Source: Burkholderiales bacterium RIFOXYD12_FULL_59_19 (GTDB lineage: Bacteria > Pseudomonadota > Gammaproteobacteria > Burkholderiales > Burkholderiaceae_C). Taken from it: a DNA stretch of 64,000 nucleotides. Made by a program: the position numbers and the translations under genes. Below, in pieces: positions 16,364 to 24,668 of the stretch. Location of the stretch: positions 1 through 64,000 of the forward strand of contig MESQ01000055.1 of NCBI GenBank assembly GCA_001771065.1, given 5' to 3'. The notes beneath the pieces are model-generated. The model had not been told where the DNA came from. It did no database searches and saw only the letters and a list, made by a program, of their open reading frames with translations. The stretch's first letter is position 1, and each line of letters begins with the position of its first letter.

Positions 16364-19051
16364 TCAAACCAACTGCAAATGGTGCGTCACCAGCTTGAAG
16401 TCCGGGTCTTCCGGGAACGACTTCACGGCAAAGCCCAGACCCTTCATGAGTTTGAGCATGTTGGGGTTGTTGGCCAGCACCAGGCCTTCGATCTCGGTCA
16501 GGCCTTTTTCTCGGGCGAAGTCCATGATCGACAGCATCAGCCGTGAACCCAGGCCGCGGCCCTTGAACTCGTCGGCCACCACCAGCGAGAACTCGCAGCT
16601 GGCGCGGTCCGGGTTGGTGATGTAGCGCGACACACCAATGATGCGTGTGGCCTCGGTGGTCTGGCCTTGCGCGTCGGTGACTTCTTCGGTGATGAGCGCT
16701 ACCAGCGCCATTTCACGGTCATAGTCAATCAGCGTGAAGCGTGACAACATGGTGGCCGGCAGCTCCTGCATGCTCGACACAAAGCGGAAATAACGGCTCT
16801 CGGGCGACAGGCTGCGCACAAAGGCTTGCAGCATGGTGGCATCGTCGGGGTGCACCGGGCGCACGATGTACTCGCCGCCACCGGCCAGCGGGCACAACTG
16901 CTCATGCTGCGACGGGTACGGCAAAATAGCCAGGTGGTTGTAATGGCGCGCCGAGGGCGCGGCGTTGTCCACCACAATGCGAGCGTCCACCGCCAGCGCA
17001 CCGGACTCGTCGATGATGATGGGATTGATGTCCATTTCGCGCAGTTGCGGCAGTTCACACACCATTTCCGAGACACGCAGCAAAATCTGCTCCAGCGCCT
17101 CCATGTCGACCGCCGGTGCACCACGCCACACGCCCAGGGTTTCAGCCACGCGCGAGCGCTCAATCAGGCGGCGCGCCAAAAACTGGTTCAACGGCGGCAG
17201 TTCCATGGCGCGGTCGTTGATGAGTTCAATCATGGTGCCACCGGCACCAAAGGCAATCACCGGGCCAAAGGGCTCGTCAGTGACCAGGCCCACGCAGACC
17301 TCACGGCCGCGCTTCAGGTTGGCCATGTTCTGGATCGTGACCCCATTGATACGCGCGTTAGGCATCAATTTGGACACCGCCTGGATCATGGCGAGGTAGG
17401 TGTCGCGCACACTGGTGGCGTTCAAAATGTTGAGTGCCACGCCCTGCACGTCGGACTTGTGGCTGATGTCCGGCGAGTCAATCTTGAGCGCCACCGGGAA
17501 ACCCAGCTGGGTGGCGATCATGATGGCTTCATTGGCGCTGCGCGCCAGGATGGTCTTGGTCACCGGGATATGAAAGGCCGCCAGCAGCGCCTTGGACTCC
17601 ATCTCGGTGAGCACCTTGCGGCGCTCAGCCAGCACACTCTCGATCAGCAGGCGCGCACCTTCCACATCCGGCTGCCACAAGTCTGACAGCGGCGGCGGAG
17701 TTTGCTGCAGCAGTTGCTGGTTTCGGTAGAACGAGGCAATGTTGCCAAACGCGCCCACCGCCGCCTCCGGGGTACGAAAGGTGGGAATGGCGGCGTCATT
17801 CAAAATTTTGCGGGCATCTCCCACCGTGGCATCACCCATCCAGCAGGTCAGCAACGGCTTGCTGACATGGCGGTTGAAGTCGGCCATGGCACGGGCCACA
17901 GCATCACCATCGGCACCCATTTTTGGCGAGTAAATGACCAAAATGCCGTCAATCTGGGGCGCTTTGCTGACGGTTTCAATGGCCAGACGGAAATGCTCCG
18001 GCCCGGCGTCTTCGGACACGTCGATCAAATCGGCCAGGGTGGCCAACGCCGGCATTTGCTGCTTGATGGCCAGCGCCTGCTCGTGCGTGAGCCGCCCCAG
18101 TTCCAGATTGATTTCGCTCACCCAATCAGCCGCCAGCACGCCCGGCCCGCCGCCGTTGGTGATGATGGCCAGGCGCTTGCCCACAGGCTTGTAGCGCGAG
18201 GCCAGGCACTTGGCCGCCGAGAACAGCGCCACAAACGAACGCACCCGCACCGCACCCGCACGCCGCAGCGCGGCGTCAAACACGTCGTCGGTCCCGACGA
18301 TGGTTCCCGAATGGGTCAGGGCCGCCTGATTGCTGGCCGGCCTGCGCCCGGCCTTGAGCACCACCACCGGCTTGGCGTTGGCCGCCGCACGCAGCGCGCT
18401 CATGAAGCGCCGGGCATTGGTGATGCCCTCCATATAAATCACGATGCTGTGGGTCTTGGCGTCCGAGGCCAGAAAATCCAGCACCTGGGCCATGTCCACC
18501 GCGGTATTGGGCCCAAGGGACACCACTGTAGAGAAGCCCACGGCATTCTTTTTGGCCCAGTCCAGAATCGATGACGTCAACGCGCCCGACTGCGACACCA
18601 GCGCCAGCGGCCCCAGCGCGGCGATGTCCCCCGCCACACTGGCGTTGAGCTGCAGGTGTGGCCGCTGAAAGCCCAGACTGTTGGGGCCCAACAGGTAAAT
18701 GCCGTCCCGGGTCGCCATTTTGTGCAGATCAGCCGCGAGGGCTGCGTCGATGCCGGTCGAGATCACCAGGGCCGAACGGCATTTGATGCGCCCGGCAATT
18801 TCCAGCGCAGCAGCAACCTCGGCAGGCGGCAGCGCAATGATGGCCAGGTCGGCATTCACTGCGGCCAGGTCGGCCAGGGTGCCACTGGCGTGAATGTCCA
18901 GAAAAATCAATTTGCCGGTAAAGCGCTGGGCTGTGATGGCCTGGTGCAAAACACGCGCCTGCGTGGTGAGCAACTCGGGCTCTTCGGGCTTGCCAGCAAA
19001 CACCACAATCGAGGCAGGCGAAAACAGCGTACTCAAAAAATGCTTATCCAT
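16364..19051 (-). CDS. acetyl-CoA synthetase (NDP-forming)-like / GNAT acetyltransferase fusion, Pat-type
   Basis: An 895-residue protein. The N-terminal part is a CoA-binding and succinyl-CoA-ligase-like module (SPASIVVFAG, then GPNSLGFQRP). An ATP-grasp domain lies at about 470-690 (LGFPVALKIDSPDISHKSDV, EVCVGLVTDEPFGPVIAFG). The C-terminal GNAT acetyltransferase covers about 735-890 (YFRFVSSMQELP, then GRGLGSRLMLSIMDFARE). This is the layout of Pat/YfiQ protein lysine acetyltransferases, which often regulate acetyl-CoA synthetase. The ATG at 19051 has AGGTGG six bases before it; an upstream TTG is less likely. The ligase module may be inactive, as in other Pat proteins. Confidence 0.88.
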   Translation of the reverse strand: MDKHFLSTLFSPASIVVFAGKPEEPELLTTQARVLHQAITAQRFTGKLIFLDIHASGTLADLAAVNADLAIIALPPAEVAAALEIAGRIKCRSALVISTGIDAALAADLHKMATRDGIYLLGPNSLGFQRPHLQLNASVAGDIAALGPLALVSQSGALTSSILDWAKKNAVGFSTVVSLGPNTAVDMAQVLDFLASDAKTHSIVIYMEGITNARRFMSALRAAANAKPVVVLKAGRRPASNQAALTHSGTIVGTDDVFDAALRRAGAVRVRSFVALFSAAKCLASRYKPVGKRLAIITNGGGPGVLAADWVSEINLELGRLTHEQALAIKQQMPALATLADLIDVSEDAGPEHFRLAIETVSKAPQIDGILVIYSPKMGADGDAVARAMADFNRHVSKPLLTCWMGDATVGDARKILNDAAIPTFRTPEAAVGAFGNIASFYRNQQLLQQTPPPLSDLWQPDVEGARLLIESVLAERRKVLTEMESKALLAAFHIPVTKTILARSANEAIMIATQLGFPVALKIDSPDISHKSDVQGVALNILNATSVRDTYLAMIQAVSKLMPNARINGVTIQNMANLKRGREVCVGLVTDEPFGPVIAFGAGGTMIELINDRAMELPPLNQFLARRLIERSRVAETLGVWRGAPAVDMEALEQILLRVSEMVCELPQLREMDINPIIIDESGALAVDARIVVDNAAPSARHYNHLAILPYPSQHEQLCPLAGGGEYIVRPVHPDDATMLQAFVRSLSPESRYFRFVSSMQELPATMLSRFTLIDYDREMALVALITEEVTDAQGQTTEATRIIGVSRYITNPDRASCEFSLVVADEFKGRGLGSRLMLSIMDFAREKGLTEIEGLVLANNPNMLKLMKGLGFAVKSFPEDPDFKLVTHHLQLV

Positions 19052-19230
19052 GAAACCACCTATTGACAAATAATCCGGGCTGATGAAGCAATATCGCAGA
19101 GCTTAACCTGAATGGCCTGGCATTATTTTGACCTGACTCACCAAAGAAACACGCAGCCGGGCTACTTTATTCCAGATTGGGCCCGACACAACAACAAACC
19201 GGCCCTGGTTGCCGCGAAAATCATAGCGCC

Positions 19231-20460
19231 ATGAGTGTCCCACCCTCCCCTCACCTGCGCCGTATTGCCCACCTGGACATGGACGCGTTTTATGCCTCTG
19301 TGGAATTGTTGCGCTATCCCCAGCTCAAAGGGCTGCCGGTGGTCATTGGCGGCGGGCGCAGGCCGCAGGACGAAGACCTCAAGGCAGCACAGGGCGAGCA
19401 CCCCCTGCACAAAATTCCGGTAGCCGACTTTCCCCGGCTGCAAGGCTACAGCGGGCGCGGCGTCATTACCACCGCCACCTATGCGGCGCGCCAATTTGGC
19501 ATCGGCTCGGCCATGGGGCTGATGAAAGCCGCCAAGCTCTGCCCTCAGGCGATTTTGCTGCCGGTCGACTTTGCCGCCTACCGGCACTATTCCCGCGCCT
19601 TCAAAGACATCATCCTGGAGATTGCGCCGCTGATGGAAGACCGCGGCATTGATGAGGTCTACATTGACTTCACCGAAGTGCCAGGCGGCCAGCGTGAAGG
19701 CGGCCGGGTGCTGGCACGGCTGATCCAGAAAGCCATTTTTGACGCCACCGGGCTGACCTGCTCGGTGGGCGTGGCGCCCAACAAACTGCTGGCCAAGATG
19801 GCCAGCGAATTCAACAAACCCAACGGCATTGCCATTGTTTTTGAAGACGATCTGGAGGGTAAAATCTGGCCGCTGGCCTGCCGCAAGATCAACGGCATTG
19901 GCCCCAAGGCCGATGAAAAATTGCAGCAACTGGGCATTCATACCATCGGCGAACTGGCCCAAAAAGAGCAGGACTGGCTGATGGACCACTTTGGCCAGAA
20001 AACCGGCGCCTGGATGTTTGATGCCGCCCATGGCGTCGACACCCGACCCGTGGTGCTGGACAGCGAACCCGTGTCCATCAGCCGTGAAACCACCTTCGAG
20101 CGCGACCTGCACGCGGTGCGTGACAAAGCCGAGCTGGGTGCCATTTTTACCCGCCTGTGCGAACAGGTGGCGCAAGACCTGGCACGCAAGGGCTTTGTGG
20201 GAAAGACCATTGGCATCAAGCTGCGCTTTGATAACTTCAAGAGTGTCACGCGCGACCTGACACTGCCTGACCACACCTTTGATGCCGCCACCATTCGCCA
20301 CCACGCCGGCCTTTGCCTCAAACGGGCACCGCTACAGCAGCGCCTGCGCCTGCTGGGGGTGCGCGTGGGTTCACTGATGCCCTTGGCCGAACATCAGGCC
20401 GGACTGCGCCATGACGCCCCCCGAGCGCAGTTGCAAACCGCGATGGACCTGGGCATATAA
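19231..20460 (+). CDS. dinB: DNA polymerase IV (translesion)
   Basis: A 409-residue Y-family polymerase. Catalytic carboxylates are in AHLDMDAFYASVELL (about 12-26) and in GIDEVYIDFTEV. Palm and fingers blocks are RGVITTATYAARQFG and CSVGVAPNKLLAKMASEFNK, with helix-hairpin-helix INGIGPKADEKLQQLG. An extra stretch of about 30 residues sits between VVIGGG and the RGVIT block compared with E. coli DinB; I recall the same in other Burkholderiales, so it is probably a lineage trait. The ATG at 19231 gives the standard N terminus. Confidence 0.95.
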   Translation: MSVPPSPHLRRIAHLDMDAFYASVELLRYPQLKGLPVVIGGGRRPQDEDLKAAQGEHPLHKIPVADFPRLQGYSGRGVITTATYAARQFGIGSAMGLMKAAKLCPQAILLPVDFAAYRHYSRAFKDIILEIAPLMEDRGIDEVYIDFTEVPGGQREGGRVLARLIQKAIFDATGLTCSVGVAPNKLLAKMASEFNKPNGIAIVFEDDLEGKIWPLACRKINGIGPKADEKLQQLGIHTIGELAQKEQDWLMDHFGQKTGAWMFDAAHGVDTRPVVLDSEPVSISRETTFERDLHAVRDKAELGAIFTRLCEQVAQDLARKGFVGKTIGIKLRFDNFKSVTRDLTLPDHTFDAATIRHHAGLCLKRAPLQQRLRLLGVRVGSLMPLAEHQAGLRHDAPRAQLQTAMDLGI

Positions 20461-20540
20461 GTGATAATTTGGCCCGGGGAAGACCGCCGTTTGGTGCCTG
20501 TTTTGGGCCGCTGGACGTTTTTAACGCCACCGTTTCAGCC

Positions 20541-21131
20541 ATGCACCGAACCATTTTTTCGACGCCCATCGTCAACGCCCTGCTGCGCGCCTTGTCCGTG
20601 GTTTATCTCAAGCTGGCCGGCTGGCAAGTGCAAGGCACCTTGCCCGCACAGGCGCAAAAATGCGTGCTCATTGCCGCCCCCCACACCAGCAACTGGGACC
20701 TCCCCTACACCCTGATGGTGGCCTTTGTGTTGCGCCTGAACATTTACTGGATCGGCAAGGCCAGCCTATTTCGCTTTCCGTTCGGACCGGTGATGCGCTG
20801 GCTCGGCGGTATTGCGGTGGACCGCTCAAAAACCAACAACCTGGTGCAGGCCTCGGCGCAAGCCATTCAGGTCGCCGAAGGTGCCTTGCAACTGATCGTG
20901 CCCCCTGAGGGCACACGCAGCAAAACGCGCTACTGGAAAACCGGCTTCTATCACATTGCGACAGCGGCGCAGGTGCCGATCGTGATGGCCTACATGGACT
21001 ACCAGCGCAAGATCAGCGGCCTGGGGCCCATTTTTGTGCCCACCGGCGACGTTGAGGCCGACATGGTGCAAATCAAGGCCTTTTATGCCCCCTTCAAAGG
21101 CAAGAATGCCGGGCAGTTTGAGACACCTTAG
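20541..21131 (+). CDS. lysophospholipid acyltransferase (PlsC) family protein
   Basis: A 196-residue acyltransferase. Motif 1 is HTSNWD (the H-x4-D catalytic pair), motif 2 lies near GKASLFRFPFGPVMRWLGGI, and motif 3 is VPPEGTRSK. The N-terminal helix may sit at the membrane surface. It probably transfers an acyl group to a glycerol-phosphate or related acceptor. It is smaller than classical PlsC and closer to the short 'acyltransferase' subgroup. It follows dinB on the same strand with an 80-bp gap. Confidence 0.85.
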   Translation: MHRTIFSTPIVNALLRALSVVYLKLAGWQVQGTLPAQAQKCVLIAAPHTSNWDLPYTLMVAFVLRLNIYWIGKASLFRFPFGPVMRWLGGIAVDRSKTNNLVQASAQAIQVAEGALQLIVPPEGTRSKTRYWKTGFYHIATAAQVPIVMAYMDYQRKISGLGPIFVPTGDVEADMVQIKAFYAPFKGKNAGQFETP

Positions 21132-21149
21132 CGCGCAGCTATCAAGCCT
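21131..21149. repeat. short intergenic repeat, divergent copy
   Basis: The stretch GCGCGCAGCTATCAAGC just after the acyltransferase gene reads on the minus strand as GCTTGATAGCTGCGCGC. It resembles the 19-bp repeats at 26779 and 40376 (TTGAAGCTGGCGCTTGAAT). All three lie immediately after a stop codon. Confidence 0.4.
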
Positions 21150-21753
21150 TGGCAGCCCGATCGATCTGAGCGCGTAGCTCGGTGTAGTTCATCGTCACCG
21201 GAAACTGCGGAAACTCGTCGATCACGTTTTGCGGCGGGTGGAACAAAATGCCGGCGTTGGCCTCGGCCAGCATGGCGGTGTCGTTGTAGGAGTCACCCGC
21301 GGCAATCACGTGGAACTGCAATTCGCGGAAACGCTGCACCGCTTCTTTTTTCTGGTTGGCCATGCGCAGGTGGTAGTTCACCAGAAAACCGTCGGCATCG
21401 GCTTCGAGCTTGTGACAAAACAGCACCGGCATGTTGAGCTGGGCCATCAGCGGCATGGCAAATTCGTAAAAAGTGTCCGACAGGATGATGACCTGGTAGT
21501 CGCGCCGCAGTGCATCAAGAAAGTCGCGGGCACCGGCCATCGGTCCCATCTCGGAGATCACCTTTTGAATGTCGGGCAGGCCCAGTTTGTGGGTCTTGAG
21601 CAGCGCCAGCCGGTAAGTCATCAGCTTGTCGTAATCGGGCTCGTCGCGGGTGGTGCGTGAAAGTTCCGGGATGCCGGTGCGCTTGGCAAATTCGATCCAG
21701 ATTTCGGGAACAAGAACACCTTCGAGGTCAAGACAAACGAGCTGCACGGACAT
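21142..21753 (-). CDS. thrH: phosphoserine phosphatase / homoserine phosphotransferase ThrH
   Basis: A 203-residue HAD-superfamily enzyme of the ThrH subgroup. The nucleophile motif is CLDLEGVLVPEIW (Asp at about residue 9). Motif II is IILSDTFYEF, and motif IV is IAAGDSYNDTAMLAEANAG. ThrH dephosphorylates phosphoserine and can pass the phosphate to homoserine. The ATG at 21753 has GGAGAAT upstream; a longer frame by seven residues lacks support. Length and motifs are typical. Confidence 0.9.
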   Translation of the reverse strand: MSVQLVCLDLEGVLVPEIWIEFAKRTGIPELSRTTRDEPDYDKLMTYRLALLKTHKLGLPDIQKVISEMGPMAGARDFLDALRRDYQVIILSDTFYEFAMPLMAQLNMPVLFCHKLEADADGFLVNYHLRMANQKKEAVQRFRELQFHVIAAGDSYNDTAMLAEANAGILFHPPQNVIDEFPQFPVTMNYTELRAQIDRAAKA

Positions 21754-21813
21754 TCTCCATAAATTGGTAAGCAAAGGCGGGCATGTTACCGTGAAAGAAT
21801 CTGAATTTTGATA

Positions 21814-21857
21814 GGGTCGACTTCAGTCGACCATGGCGGACTGAAGTCCGCCCGACA
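21814..21857. repeat. two-hairpin REP-like element, intergenic copy
   Basis: Two adjacent palindromes, GTCGACTTCAGTCGAC (21816-21831) and GGCGGACTGAAGTCCGCC (21835-21852), lie between thrH and the phosphatase gene. The layout (AGG, hairpin with a central TTC, short CA-TGG linker, second hairpin with a central GAA) matches the element inside ttcA at 24138-24191. This looks like the same REP family with drifted stems. Confidence 0.75.
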
Positions 21858-21870
21858 AACACCCCACACA

Positions 21871-22509
21871 TCAGGCACTGCCCTCGTCCAGCGTGGCTTC
21901 TTCCAGGTGACGGGTATCGCCCCAGCCTACCAGGGTGAGTCCGTTGGCGGTCCACAACAGGCGGTTGATGGCGGCATTGCCCAGCTGCCAGGTGCGCGGG
22001 GCGTGTAATTCCTGGCCGGTGGCCAGACGGTACAACACGTCCATCACGCCACCGTGAGCGACCAGCACAATTTGTCCGCCAACATGTTGTGCGGCAAAAG
22101 CATCCACGGCGCCTGAAATGCGCGCACGCAGGGCCAGCAGCGATTCGCCACCGGGGGGTGCCCAATCGGGCTCACGCAGGCGCCAGCGCTGCGCCTCAAG
22201 CGGCCAATGTGATTCAAGCTCGGCATAGGTCATGCCCTCAAAGCTGCCAAAGCAGCGTTCGCGCAAATTTTGGCTGGCGACCAAGGGCGCCGCTGTGGTT
22301 TGCGCAATAGCGCGGGCGGTATGCCAGGCGCGCAGCAGGTCGCTGGCGTAGATGGCCGCAATGGGCTCGTCAGCCAGCGCGCGTGCCGCCTGCTCCGCCT
22401 GCCAGAGGCCTTTGGGGTTGAGCGCAATGTCGAGGTGTCCCTGCAGCCGGGTGTCGACATTCCAGGCTGTTTCTCCGTGGCGGATGGCAATGATGCGGGT
22501 AGCTAACAT
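21871..22509 (-). CDS. histidine phosphatase family protein (phosphoglycerate-mutase-like)
   Basis: A 212-residue histidine phosphatase. The catalytic motif is IRHGETAWN (His at about residue 10) with the second Arg in ASDLLRAWHTA, the Glu in SFEGMTYAE and the second His in LVAHGGVMDVL. The family includes cofactor-dependent phosphoglycerate mutases (GpmB), alpha-ribazole phosphatases (CobC) and broad phosphatases; the sequence alone does not separate them. It is transcribed with thrH and the upstream lipoprotein gene direction, but palindromic repeats lie on both sides. Confidence 0.85.
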   Translation of the reverse strand: MLATRIIAIRHGETAWNVDTRLQGHLDIALNPKGLWQAEQAARALADEPIAAIYASDLLRAWHTARAIAQTTAAPLVASQNLRERCFGSFEGMTYAELESHWPLEAQRWRLREPDWAPPGGESLLALRARISGAVDAFAAQHVGGQIVLVAHGGVMDVLYRLATGQELHAPRTWQLGNAAINRLLWTANGLTLVGWGDTRHLEEATLDEGSA

Positions 22510-22514
22510 GATTT

Positions 22515-22564
22515 TTTGTGGGACAGACCGCAGTTACACGAAGTGAACCAGCTCTGTCCCCAAC
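22515..22564. repeat. palindromic repeat, tandem copy 1
   Basis: A 50-bp unit with an outer stem GTGGGACAGA / TCTGTCCCCAAC and a centre with CACGAAGTG. It is repeated 60 bp later with three base changes. The unit lies directly upstream of the phosphatase start codon and so may also fold in its leader RNA. Confidence 0.85.
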
Positions 22565-22574
22565 ATTTTAGAAA

Positions 22575-22624
22575 TTTGTGGGACGGACCGCAGTTACACG
22601 AAGTGAGCCAGCTCTGTCCTCAAC
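22575..22624. repeat. palindromic repeat, tandem copy 2
   Basis: Second copy of the 22515-22564 unit. It differs by A to G in the left stem, A to G in the loop region and C to T at the right end. It ends 3 bp before the stop codon of the lipoprotein gene. It could act as a terminator-like hairpin for that gene on the minus strand. Confidence 0.85.
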
Positions 22625-22627
22625 TGA

Positions 22628-23221
22628 TTAATTAGGAATTTCAATGTTGACCCGGCGCACCCCCGCCGGGGGTGTTGGAAAGCCCTGCAGCGCCGCGTCC
22701 AGCATGGCTGCCAGCACTACCTCACTGTCAGGCCAGACGCCCTCGTGGCTTGCATGGCTCTCAAACACCACCGCGCCCGAGGCGTTGCGCATGATCAGAC
22801 TGACCTGGCGCCAATAAGTGGTTTGCACTGCCATCCACGGAAACATCGCGCCCGAACTGCCCACACTCAACTCTCCATGCCCCATGACCCAACCCAGACC
22901 CCAGCCGATCCCCACCCCGCTCTGATTCAGGCTGTTTTCCTGGCGCTGCACCGCGCTCACCTGCACCCGCAAGGGCGCGTTGTTTTGACGCTTCAAGCCC
23001 ACCTTGGCCAGGGCCTGCTCGGCCAGCTTTTCCAGCTTTGTTTGATTCACCGGGTCTGCCAGTTGCGAGGGCAGACGTTCAAACTGGTAATTGGCACCGG
23101 CCGCGATCACCTGCGGCGCAAAGCTGCTGACCTGGGTGTCAACCAGGCGCACGCTGGCGCAGCCCGAGAGTAGGAAGACCCCTATCAGCAGGGCTGCACG
23201 CGCCGTTTTAACAATAGACAT
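22628..23221 (-). CDS. DUF4136-type outer-membrane lipoprotein
   Basis: A 197-residue lipoprotein. The signal has a hydrophobic core and a lipobox LLSGC with Cys at residue 21. The mature part fits DUF4136: ANYQFERLPSQ near the start, a helix KLEKLAEQALAKVGL, and a beta-rich C terminus (SLIMRNASGAVVFESHASHEG). The function of this family is unknown. It lies 15 bp downstream of ttcA on the same strand and may be co-transcribed. Confidence 0.82.
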   Translation of the reverse strand: MSIVKTARAALLIGVFLLSGCASVRLVDTQVSSFAPQVIAAGANYQFERLPSQLADPVNQTKLEKLAEQALAKVGLKRQNNAPLRVQVSAVQRQENSLNQSGVGIGWGLGWVMGHGELSVGSSGAMFPWMAVQTTYWRQVSLIMRNASGAVVFESHASHEGVWPDSEVVLAAMLDAALQGFPTPPAGVRRVNIEIPN

Positions 23222-23236
23222 ATTTTCCTCACCGGT

Positions 23237-24232
23237 TCAAAGCTGCACCACTTGCAATCCCGCCACCTTGGGCAACGGAAACGCTTCTTCGTCAAAGACC
23301 TTGTCGCCATCCACATCGGCCTGTCCCGTGATTTTGATGTTTTTGAAGTCGTAGCGATTGACATCCATCAAATGTGAGGGCACCACGTTTTGCAGTGCCG
23401 TGAACATGGTCTCGGTGCGGCCCGGGTACTGCTTTTCCCAGTCACGCAGCATCTGGCCAATAAGCTGGCGCTGCAGGTTTTCCTGGCTACCACACAGGCT
23501 GCAGGGAATGATCGGAAATTCGCGGTGTGCGGCCCAGCGTGTCAGGTCTTTTTCGGCCACGTTGGCCAGCGGCCGGATCACGATGTGGCCGCCGTCGTCG
23601 CTCACCAGCTTGGGCGGCATGCCCTTGAGTTTGCCGCCAAAGAACATGTTGAGAAAGAAGGTCGCCAGCATGTCGTCACGGTGGTGACCGAGCGCAATCT
23701 TGGTAATCTTGAGCTCGTCGGCCACCCGGTACAAAATGCCGCGGCGCAGCCGGCTGCACAGGCTGCACATGGTTTTTCCCTCGGCCACCACTTTTTTGAC
23801 AATGCTGTAGGTGTCCTGGGTTTCGATGTGGAACTCGATGCCGAGCTTGGCCAGGTACTCGGGCAAGATGTGCGCCGGAAAGCCCGGTTGTTTCTGGTCC
23901 AGGTTGACGGCAATGATCTCGAAGTTGATCGGGGCGCGCTTTTGCAATTTAAGCAAAATATCGAGCAGCCCGTAGCTGTCTTTGCCACCGCTCACGCAAA
24001 CCATGACCCGGTCGCCCTCTTCGATCATGTTGAAGTCAATGATGGCCTGGCCAACCTGGCGGCACAGGCGTTTTTCGAGCTTGTGAATTTCCCGCTCGAT
24101 TTTTGGCTGATGCACGGTCTCACGGCCGCCTGCACTTTGTAGGTCAGACTTCAGTCTGACATTGTCATGGCAGGTTGAAACCCGCCCTACAGAATCAGAG
24201 TCAGTTTCGTTGTCGGTCCAAATTGCATTCAT
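23237..24232 (-). CDS. ttcA: tRNA 2-thiocytidine(32) synthetase TtcA
   Basis: A 331-residue ATP-dependent tRNA thiolase that makes s2C at position 32. The PP-loop is [16 protein letters not shown]. Two CxxC motifs ([11 protein letters not shown] and [10 protein letters not shown]) hold the iron-sulphur cluster. The family core begins at [20 protein letters not shown]. Before it sits an unusual segment, residues about 14-32 ([19 protein letters not shown]), encoded by a two-hairpin palindromic element (24138-24191) inserted in frame. The start MNAIW at 24232 fits the family; longer versions of the frame do not. Confidence 0.93.
   Translation of the reverse strand: MNAIWTDNETDSDSVGRVSTCHDNVRLKSDLQSAGGRETVHQPKIEREIHKLEKRLCRQVGQAIIDFNMIEEGDRVMVCVSGGKDSYGLLDILLKLQKRAPINFEIIAVNLDQKQPGFPAHILPEYLAKLGIEFHIETQDTYSIVKKVVAEGKTMCSLCSRLRRGILYRVADELKITKIALGHHRDDMLATFFLNMFFGGKLKGMPPKLVSDDGGHIVIRPLANVAEKDLTRWAAHREFPIIPCSLCGSQENLQRQLIGQMLRDWEKQYPGRTETMFTALQNVVPSHLMDVNRYDFKNIKITGQADVDGDKVFDEEAFPLPKVAGLQVVQL
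24138..24191. repeat. REP-like two-hairpin element inserted in frame in ttcA
   Basis: The 54-bp element begins TGTAGG and ends CCTACA, so its ends pair. Inside are two hairpins: GTCAGACTTCAGTCTGAC (24143-24160, perfect) and GGCAGGTTGAAACCCGCC (24169-24186, one mismatch). The length is 18 codons, which keeps the ttcA frame open. It shares layout and the central TTC/GAA triplets with the intergenic element at 21814-21857. Confidence 0.85.
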
Positions 24233-24236
24233 GGGT

Positions 24237-24632
24237 TCAATCCTCGTGCCACTGGCCGGTTTCAATCCGAATAGCCACTTCGCAGTCGACAAAAATCTCC
24301 AGCTTGGCAATCTTGACGCGCACACCCTTCACACCCGGCAACTGCATGAGCCGGTTGGCGAGTTTGCCAATCAGGGTCTCCAGCAGGTTGACGTGCTCGG
24401 CGGTGCATTCGTCGATGATGATTTTGCGCACCTTGCGGTAGTCCAGCACATGCATGATGTCATCGTCTGCGGGCAGCAGGGGCTGGTGCCCCAGGCTCAG
24501 CTCGGCATCGACCTGGATCGGTTGCGGGGCGGCTTTTTCGGTTTCAAGAATGCCCAGATTGGCGTCAAAGCGCAGGCCGGTCAGCGTCAGGGTTTGCTGG
24601 CCCAGCGTGTGGCTGCTGGTGTAAGAGGTCAT
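24237..24632 (-). CDS. folB: dihydroneopterin aldolase
   Basis: A 131-residue FolB-type enzyme of the tunnelling fold. It starts with [20 protein letters not shown], where the Glu is part of the pterin pocket (the usual motif ends G-I-x-x-x-E). The conserved [12 protein letters not shown] and the helix [20 protein letters not shown] follow. It cleaves 7,8-dihydroneopterin in folate synthesis. The FolM-like reductase gene lies just upstream on the same strand, and ttcA begins 4 bp after its stop, so the three are probably one operon. Confidence 0.88.
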   Translation of the reverse strand: MTSYTSSHTLGQQTLTLTGLRFDANLGILETEKAAPQPIQVDAELSLGHQPLLPADDDIMHVLDYRKVRKIIIDECTAEHVNLLETLIGKLANRLMQLPGVKGVRVKIAKLEIFVDCEVAIRIETGQWHED

Positions 24633-24668
24633 GGTGTGTGAAATAGGTAAATGAGAAGGCGGCCGGCT

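Noticed and set aside
16826-18574. Long plus-strand open frames opposite the acetyl-CoA synthetase/GNAT gene
   Set aside because: They are Arg/His-rich antisense shadows; the minus-strand protein has three clear domains.
19345-19470. About 30 extra residues in DinB between VVIGGG and RGVIT
   Set aside because: I recall the same extension in other Burkholderiales DinB proteins, so it is probably a lineage feature rather than a new insertion.
19162-20304. Long open frame antisense to dinB (380 codons)
   Set aside because: It mirrors the codon pattern of dinB, has no recognisable protein features and no ribosome site; dinB has all catalytic motifs.
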